From Firmicutes bacterium CAG:449 (lineage in GTDB: Bacteria > Bacillota_I > Bacilli_A > RFN20 > CAG-449), in contig FR889389.1 of the NCBI GenBank assembly GCA_000432895.1, forward strand, positions 1 through 10,387: a stretch of 10,387 nucleotides of DNA, read 5' to 3'. Position numbers and translations under genes: made by a program. This document shows positions 7,051 to 10,387 of this stretch, piece by piece (within the stretch, counting starts at the first letter, position 1; every line of letters begins with the position of its first letter). Under the pieces are notes generated by a model, which did not search any database, was not told the DNA's origin, and worked only from the letters and a program-made list of their open reading frames with translations.

Positions 7051-7612
7051 TGATGAATTAATTTTACAAATTAAAAAAAATAATCTAGAAGCTCTCGAGC
7101 TTCTTTTTTTTAAATATGAGATTAATTTTAATTTTTTAATTAAAAAATTGGGAAATTATTTCAAACCATTAAATTATGATAAAGAAGATTTAAAGATTAT
7201 AATGAAAACTAACATGCTTAATATAATTAAATTATATGACATAAATAAAGCTTGTTTTTCTGCTTTTTGGATATTAATGGAAAAAAGACATTTAATCAAA
7301 ATTTATCGAGAAAAAAATGTGGACATTAAATCATCAATAACCAATACCAGTTTAGATGAACAAAAAAGTGATTTTATTTTAAATAAATATCTCGTGGAAA
7401 CACCTCTAGAAAAATATATTATGAAAGATGATTACAATTTTTTTATTAATAAAATTGAAGAAAATGTCGGTGAATATTATAAAAAGATATTGCTGTTATG
7501 GAGTAAAGGATATTCATATAATGAAATTGCTAAAATATATAATATCACACCAATTCAAGTTAATAACTATATTCAAAAATGTTTTAATATAATTAAAAAA
7601 ATCGGAAAATAA
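7040..7612 (+). CDS. Divergent SigH-like sigma-70-family factor
   Basis: The 190-residue product aligns by eye along its length with Bacillus SigH, the alternative sigma factor for transition state, competence and sporulation. Residues 4-95 correspond to region 2: LSDDELILQIKKNNLEALE at the N-terminus, then FSAFWILMEKRHLIKIYREKN (73-93), which matches the SigH stretch FKAFAELCITRQI. SLDE (104-107) parallels the linker. Residues 133-187 form region 4 with a helix-turn-helix in KGYSYNEIAKIYNITPIQVN. The position between rlmB and rpmG is exactly the sigH locus. Region 2.2, which binds core polymerase, is poor: a DL pair (50-51) is kept but the usual QEG is replaced by KIIM. It may be a rapidly evolving sigma factor or a decaying one. 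The ATG at 7040 gives an N-terminus like SigH; the ATG at 7016 would add eight residues. Confidence 0.75.
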   Translation: MLSDDELILQIKKNNLEALELLFFKYEINFNFLIKKLGNYFKPLNYDKEDLKIIMKTNMLNIIKLYDINKACFSAFWILMEKRHLIKIYREKNVDIKSSITNTSLDEQKSDFILNKYLVETPLEKYIMKDDYNFFINKIEENVGEYYKKILLLWSKGYSYNEIAKIYNITPIQVNNYIQKCFNIIKKIGK

Positions 7613-7643
7613 ACTAAAATTTTAATAAAATTTTCTTGTTGAA

Positions 7644-7672
7644 TTGACTAATATACTTACTTGTGCTATTTT
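7644..7672 (+). promoter_or_regulatory. Promoter of the rpmG-secE-nusG operon
   Basis: TTGACT (7644-7649), a 17-base spacer and TATTTT (7667-7672) with an upstream TGC (7664-7666), which forms an extended -10. The -35 box matches five of six consensus bases. The expected start near 7679 leaves a leader of about 30 bases before rpmG. It lies in the 96-bp gap after the sigma-like gene, where no convincing GC-containing terminator is visible. Confidence 0.65.
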
Positions 7673-7708
7673 TAGTTAAGAAATGATTTCATAGAAAGGT
7701 GAAAATTG

Positions 7709-7858
7709 ATGAGAGATAAAGTTATTTTAGTATGCTCGAAATGCTTAAATCGAAATTACACAACTACCAAGAAAAAACAAGATGCTGGTAAGAGATTTGA
7801 AATCAAAAAGTACTGTCCTTATTGTAATGAACACACTTTACATAAAGAGACAAAATAG
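7709..7858 (+). CDS. rpmG: Ribosomal protein bL33, zinc-binding form
   Basis: A short gene for a 49-residue component of the large ribosomal subunit near the E site. The protein begins MRDKVILVCSKC and has two CxxC pairs (C9/C12 and C36/C39), which bind one zinc ion, so it is the C+ form of L33; bacteria with a second, C- copy use it during zinc limitation. The KYCPYCNEHTLHKETK end is typical of the family. The ATG is preceded by AAAGGTG seven bases upstream. Its stop codon is embedded in the ribosome binding site of secE. The rpmG-secE-nusG order is the standard Firmicutes arrangement. Confidence 0.95.
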   Translation: MRDKVILVCSKCLNRNYTTTKKKQDAGKRFEIKKYCPYCNEHTLHKETK

Positions 7859-7862
7859 GAGG
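7857..7862 (+). promoter_or_regulatory. Ribosome binding site of secE overlapping the rpmG stop
   Basis: A perfect AGGAGG whose first two bases are part of the rpmG TAG stop codon, four bases before the secE ATG. The ribosome finishing rpmG covers the site, so the two genes are probably translationally coupled. Confidence 0.75.
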
Positions 7863-7866
7863 CTCT

Positions 7867-8130
7867 ATGTATAAAATAAAAAAATATTTCCAAGGAGTTA
7901 TTAAACAAGGAAAAATGGTTAGATGGCCAACTGGAAAAGAATTAGTGGGATATTTTGCAGTTGTTGTTTCTGTTGTTGTTTTTTCAGCCGTTGCTTGCTC
8001 TATTGATGATTATATTATTGCACAAATTTTAGGTGTTCTTGATAGAAATTTAATTTCATCATCATCTTCATCATCATCTGAAGCATTTAGATTAATAAGT
8101 TTACTTTTAGGAGTTGGTTATGGAAAATAA
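7867..8130 (+). CDS. secE: Preprotein translocase subunit SecE with serine-rich C-terminal extension
   Basis: SecE clamps SecY in the membrane and is essential for Sec export. Residues 5-60 follow the short Gram-positive form: an amphipathic helix (KKYFQGVIKQGKMVRWPTGKEL, with the conserved WP at 20-21), one membrane helix (about 28-46), and the D-IIAQILGVLD segment that ends normal homologues. The product then continues for about 27 residues, with eight serines in a row (64-71, bases 8056-8079) and a hydrophobic EAFRLISLLLGVGYGK tail. The usual length is about 60 residues, so the 87 here is notable. The serine tract is coded by two identical 12-base units (TCATCATCATCT), pointing to slippage or a tandem duplication. 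The 3' end overlaps nusG by 11 bases and contains its ribosome binding site. Confidence 0.93.
   Translation: MYKIKKYFQGVIKQGKMVRWPTGKELVGYFAVVVSVVVFSAVACSIDDYIIAQILGVLDRNLISSSSSSSSEAFRLISLLLGVGYGK
8056..8079 (+). repeat. Two tandem copies of a 12-bp unit coding for serine
   Basis: TCATCATCATCT occurs twice, head to tail and identical, inside secE, itself built of TCA/TCT triplets. It keeps the reading frame and codes for Ser64-Ser71. Triplet tracts of this kind change length by replication slippage without breaking the frame. Confidence 0.9.
8109..8113 (+). promoter_or_regulatory. Ribosome binding site that fixes the nusG start
   Basis: AGGAG within the end of secE, six bases before the ATG at 8120. 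The in-frame TTG at 8114 would directly abut this site and is therefore not a workable start. Confidence 0.75.
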
Positions 8131-8674
8131 TATTGCAAAAAACTGGTATGTTGTGAATACATACTCTTCACACGAAAATAAAGTTAAAGATAACATTGAA
8201 AAAAGAATTGAATCTCATAATTTACAAGATTACATTTTCCGTATCGTTGTTGCTGAACAAGAAGTACCTATTATTAAAAATGGTCAACCTACTGGCAAAA
8301 CAAAAATGAAAAATCTTTATCCTGGTTATGTCTTTATTGAAATGATTATGACTGATGAAGCATGGTTCATGGTTAGAAATACTCCAGGCGTTACTGGATT
8401 TATTGGTTCATCTGGTAAAGGTGCTAAACCATTCCCAGTTACAAGAGAGCAAATTGAAACTGTCTTAAAACGTATGGGTATGGTTGATGATGAAATGTTC
8501 TCTAACTACAATGTTGGTGATACTGTAAAAATTCTTACTGGTTCATTTGAAGGTAGTGAAGGAACAATTGATTCTATCAACAAGGAAACTGGTGAAGTTA
8601 CTATTACCACTGTCTTCTTTGGTAGACCTACTCAAATTGAAGTTAAATTTTCTGAAATTGATAAAGTTAACTAA
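8120..8674 (+). CDS. nusG: Transcription termination/antitermination factor NusG
   Basis: NusG binds the clamp of RNA polymerase and links it to the ribosome, to Rho or to pausing sites. The 184-residue product has the NGN domain from WYVVNTYSSHENKV (9-22) through YPGYVFIEM (67-75) and RNTPGVTGFIG (86-96), and a C-terminal KOW domain at about 131-158 (VGDTVKILTGSFEGSEGTI). The length and the interdomain linker are normal. The start at 8120 is chosen on its AGGAG site; the gene overlaps secE by 11 bases. In most Firmicutes rplK-rplA follow, but here a strong terminator closes the operon. Confidence 0.97.
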   Translation: MENNIAKNWYVVNTYSSHENKVKDNIEKRIESHNLQDYIFRIVVAEQEVPIIKNGQPTGKTKMKNLYPGYVFIEMIMTDEAWFMVRNTPGVTGFIGSSGKGAKPFPVTREQIETVLKRMGMVDDEMFSNYNVGDTVKILTGSFEGSEGTIDSINKETGEVTITTVFFGRPTQIEVKFSEIDKVN

Positions 8675-8690
8675 TATAAAACAAAATTTT

Positions 8691-8732
8691 AGACCTATTT
8701 AAAGAAAAATTTAAATAGGTCTTTTTCTTTTT
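8691..8732 (+). terminator. Intrinsic terminator after nusG
   Basis: A perfect 13-bp stem (8691-8703 with 8710-8722), the six-base loop GAAAAA, and a U-rich tail TTTTCTTTTT. It starts 17 bases after the nusG stop and separates the rpmG-secE-nusG operon from gapA. Confidence 0.95.
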
Positions 8733-8749
8733 GTTAATATCATATTTGT

Positions 8750-8779
8750 TTGACATTAGCAAGTAATTATATTTATAAT
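8750..8779 (+). promoter_or_regulatory. Strong sigma-A-type promoter of gapA
   Basis: Perfect consensus boxes TTGACA (8750-8755) and TATAAT (8774-8779) with an 18-base spacer; the start is expected near 8786. A second TATAAT (8779-8784) overlaps the first but is too far from the -35 box. A strong AGGAGG (8797-8802) lies nine bases before the gapA ATG. This is the best promoter in the window, as expected for a glycolytic enzyme made in large amounts. I see no CggR-like or other operator palindrome between promoter and gene. Confidence 0.9.
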
Positions 8780-8811
8780 ATAATTGCAAAAATAAAAGGA
8801 GGACATAATAA

Positions 8812-9846
8812 ATGTCAGTAAAAATTGCAATTAATGGATTTGGACGTATTGGTCGTTTAGCGTTCAGACAAATGTTCGGTGCAGAAGGCTATGAAGTTGT
8901 CGCAATTAACGATTTAACAAGCCCAAAAATGTTAGCACACTTATTAAAATATGACTCAGCACAAGGAAGATATGCTTATGCAGATTCAGTTACTTGTTCT
9001 GAAGAAGGTGCAGAAGAAGGCTGGATTTCAGTCAAAGGTAAAAAAATTAGAATCTATGCAGAAAAAGATGCTAATAACTGCCCATGGGGTGAATTAGGTG
9101 TCGATGTTGTCTTAGAATGTACAGGTTTCTATACTTCTAAAGAAAAAGCAATGGCTCACATCAATGCTGGTGCTAAAAAAGTTGTTATTTCCGCTCCTGC
9201 AGGAAAAGATTTAAAGACAATTGTTTTCAATGTTAACCATGAAACATTAACTGCTGAAGATCAAGTTATTTCCGCAGCTTCATGTACAACAAACTGCTTA
9301 GCTCCTATGGCAAAGGCTTTAAATGATTTAGCTCCAATTCAAAGTGGTATTATGACAACAGTTCACGCTTATACAGGTGACCAAATGGTATTAGATGGAC
9401 CACATAGAAAAGGTGATTTAAGACGTGCTAGAGCAGCTGCATGCTCAATCGTTCCTAACTCAACAGGTGCTGCAAAAGCAATCGGTTTAGTTATCCCAGA
9501 ATTAAATGGTAAATTAATTGGTTCTGCTCAAAGAGTTCCAGTTCCAACAGGTTCAACAACAATCTTAGTTGCAGTTGTTAAATCAGATAAAGAATTAACA
9601 AAAGATGTTATCAATGCTTATATGAAATCAGTTACAACTGAATCATACGGCTACACAGAAGAACCATTAGTATCTTCTGATATTATCGGTATTACACAAG
9701 GATCATTATTTGATGCAACTCAAACAATGGTTTCTCCAATGGGTGATGGCTTATATCAAGTTCAAGTTGTTGCTTGGTATGATAATGAAAATTCATATAC
9801 ATCACAAATGGTACGTACAATTAAGTACTTTGCTGAAGTTAAATAA
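8812..9846 (+). CDS. gapA: Glyceraldehyde-3-phosphate dehydrogenase, type I
   Basis: A glycolytic enzyme converting glyceraldehyde 3-phosphate, NAD and phosphate to 1,3-bisphosphoglycerate; cytosolic homotetramer. The N-terminal Rossmann fold shows NGFGRIGR (8-15) and D34 in AINDL, the residue typical of NAD-preferring enzymes. The active site is SCTTNC with catalytic Cys158 and the base H185 in TTVHAYTGDQ. The C-terminal WYDNENSY motif is present. At 344 residues it is slightly longer than the usual 333-338. Codon use is visibly different from the upstream genes (more C-ending codons such as TTC, AAC and ATC), as expected for a highly expressed gene, so it is not a sign of transfer. It has its own promoter and is followed by pgk, the next step in glycolysis. 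Confidence 0.98.
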   Translation: MSVKIAINGFGRIGRLAFRQMFGAEGYEVVAINDLTSPKMLAHLLKYDSAQGRYAYADSVTCSEEGAEEGWISVKGKKIRIYAEKDANNCPWGELGVDVVLECTGFYTSKEKAMAHINAGAKKVVISAPAGKDLKTIVFNVNHETLTAEDQVISAASCTTNCLAPMAKALNDLAPIQSGIMTTVHAYTGDQMVLDGPHRKGDLRRARAAACSIVPNSTGAAKAIGLVIPELNGKLIGSAQRVPVPTGSTTILVAVVKSDKELTKDVINAYMKSVTTESYGYTEEPLVSSDIIGITQGSLFDATQTMVSPMGDGLYQVQVVAWYDNENSYTSQMVRTIKYFAEVK

Positions 9847-9850
9847 TATT

Positions 9851-9866
9851 GGGTAGCTTGTTACCC
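9851..9866 (+). promoter_or_regulatory. Short hairpin after gapA, alternative partner of the terminator arm
   Basis: GGGTAG (9851-9856) pairs with TTACCC (9861-9866) around a CTTG loop, five Watson-Crick pairs plus one G-U pair. The same left arm, extended to ATTGGGTAGCT (9848-9858), is also complementary, with one bulged A, to AGCACCCAAT (9888-9897), the left arm of the following terminator. Confidence 0.45.
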
Positions 9867-9886
9867 TAGTGTAATAGCACTATAAT
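9858..9886 (+). promoter_or_regulatory. Promoter of pgk inside the gapA-pgk gap
   Basis: TTGTTA (9858-9863), a 17-base spacer and a perfect TATAAT (9881-9886). The start would be near 9893, inside the left arm of the terminator hairpin, so a transcript from here would lack the first bases of the stem. A short inverted repeat TAGTG-N6-CACTA (9867-9882) fills most of the spacer and touches the -10 box. Judged by eye. Confidence 0.55.
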
Positions 9887-9887
9887 T

Positions 9888-9917
9888 AGCACCCAATAAT
9901 CTTGGGTGCTTTATTTT
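9888..9917 (+). terminator. Intrinsic terminator or attenuator between gapA and pgk
   Basis: AGCACCCAA (9888-9896) pairs perfectly with TTGGGTGCT (9902-9910) around a five-base loop, followed by TTATTTT. The stem is GC-richer than anything nearby. It should end a good part of the gapA transcripts and ends just before the pgk ribosome binding site. Confidence 0.75.
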
Positions 9918-9929
9918 AAGGAGAAATAT

Positions 9930-10387
9930 ATGAAAAATGTTAGAGATTTACAAGTTAAAGGTTTAACAGTTCTTGTTCGTTGTGATTTTAATGTTCCATT
10001 TGTTGATGGAAAAATTTCTGATGATAATAGAATTGTCGCAGCTTTACCTACAATTAAAGAATTAATCAATAAAGGTGCTAAAGTTGTGTTAATGTCACAC
10101 TTAGGAAAAATTGATTATAAAAAGACACCTGAAGAAATTGAAAAAGCTAAAAAGAAAAATAATCTTGCTCCAGTTGCAGTCAGATTAGCTGAATTATTAG
10201 GAAAAGATGTTGCTTTCTGCCCAGCTACTCATGGTGAAGAATTAAAAGATGCTGTAAATAAATTAAATGAAGGCGATGTTTTACTTGTTCAAAACACTCG
10301 TTATGAAAAAGGTGAATCTAAAAATGATCCTGCTCTTGCTAAAGAATGGGCTTCATTATGTGATGCATTTGTTATGGATGCATTCGG
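9930..10387 (+). CDS. pgk: Phosphoglycerate kinase, N-terminal part (runs off the window)
   Basis: Transfers phosphate from 1,3-bisphosphoglycerate to ADP, the first ATP-forming step of glycolysis. About 152 codons are visible, covering most of the N-terminal, phosphoglycerate-binding domain. Recognisable parts are VRCDFNVP (16-23, with R17, D19 and N21), R34, SHLGK (56-60, usually SHLGR), QNTRYEKGES (121-130, usually beginning with E) and DAFG at the edge. The ESKNDPALAKEWASL stretch is the insertion seen in Streptococcus-type and Mollicute-type PGKs. The start follows AAGGAG (9918-9923) at six bases. The gene is incomplete only because the window ends. Confidence 0.97.
   Translation, partial: MKNVRDLQVKGLTVLVRCDFNVPFVDGKISDDNRIVAALPTIKELINKGAKVVLMSHLGKIDYKKTPEEIEKAKKKNNLAPVAVRLAELLGKDVAFCPATHGEELKDAVNKLNEGDVLLVQNTRYEKGESKNDPALAKEWASLCDAFVMDAF

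Noticed and set aside
7086..7105. Inverted repeat AGAAGCTCTCGAGCTTCT within the sigma-like gene, followed by a T-run, resembling a terminator.
   Set aside because: The stem is good but it lies in codons near the start of an open gene that aligns well with SigH on both sides; it is probably coding sequence, though some premature termination cannot be excluded.
7613..7640. AAAATTTT-AATA-AAATTTT stretch after the sigma-like gene as a terminator.
   Set aside because: The stem is entirely A-T, short and without a proper U-tract; such runs are common by chance in this base composition.
8133..8142. A new defence, CRISPR or mobile system somewhere in the window.
   Set aside because: No direct-repeat array, transposase, integrase, terminal inverted repeats or toxin-antitoxin pair was seen; the genes are core housekeeping plus a few unknown membrane proteins.

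Overview
The window comes from a very AT-rich, low-GC Gram-positive-type bacterium, most likely an uncultured or little-studied member of the Bacilli (the Erysipelotrichales / RF39 / Acholeplasmatales neighbourhood; this placement is inference). TGA is a genuine stop (it ends rdgB in the ATGA overlap with the HAD gene, and ends rlmB) and tryptophan is TGG, so the code is standard table 11 and not the Mycoplasma code. Gene order and protein motifs match Firmicutes. The presence of a lipoprotein signal, SecE, NusG and a tmRNA adds nothing exotic. All protein genes lie on the plus strand; the only minus-strand gene is the tmRNA.

Layout. (1) 68-475, minus strand: ssrA (tmRNA) with a U-tailed hairpin terminator, divergent from everything else. 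(2) 585-6251: a tightly packed run of seven genes, with overlaps or gaps of at most 5 bp: rdgB (nucleotide-pool cleaning), a phosphoglycolate-phosphatase-like HAD hydrolase, an unrecognised two-helix membrane protein, a metallophosphoesterase lipoprotein, an unrecognised polytopic membrane protein, cysS and an MgtC/SapB-family membrane protein. (3) 6322-7612: rlmB overlapping a very divergent SigH-like sigma factor. (4) 7709-8674: rpmG-secE-nusG behind a good promoter and closed by a strong terminator. (5) 8812-10387: gapA behind a near-perfect consensus promoter, then a compact terminator/promoter element, then pgk running off the window edge.

The middle of the window is a worn copy of the classical Bacillus block cysS-mrnC-rlmB-yacP-sigH-rpmG-secE-nusG-rplKA. 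Here mrnC (Mini-III RNase) is absent and mgtC stands in its place, yacP/rae1 is absent, sigH survives only as a highly diverged relative, and nusG is followed by the glycolytic gapA-pgk pair rather than by rplK-rplA.

I see no CRISPR array, insertion sequence, prophage or defence cassette. The most interesting items are the relic or repurposed SigH, the gapA-pgk intergenic element (three mutually exclusive hairpins with a promoter whose start lies inside the terminator stem), the membrane-anchored GNAT-like protein, the poly-serine tail of SecE, and the unstudied lipoprotein phosphoesterase/membrane protein pair.
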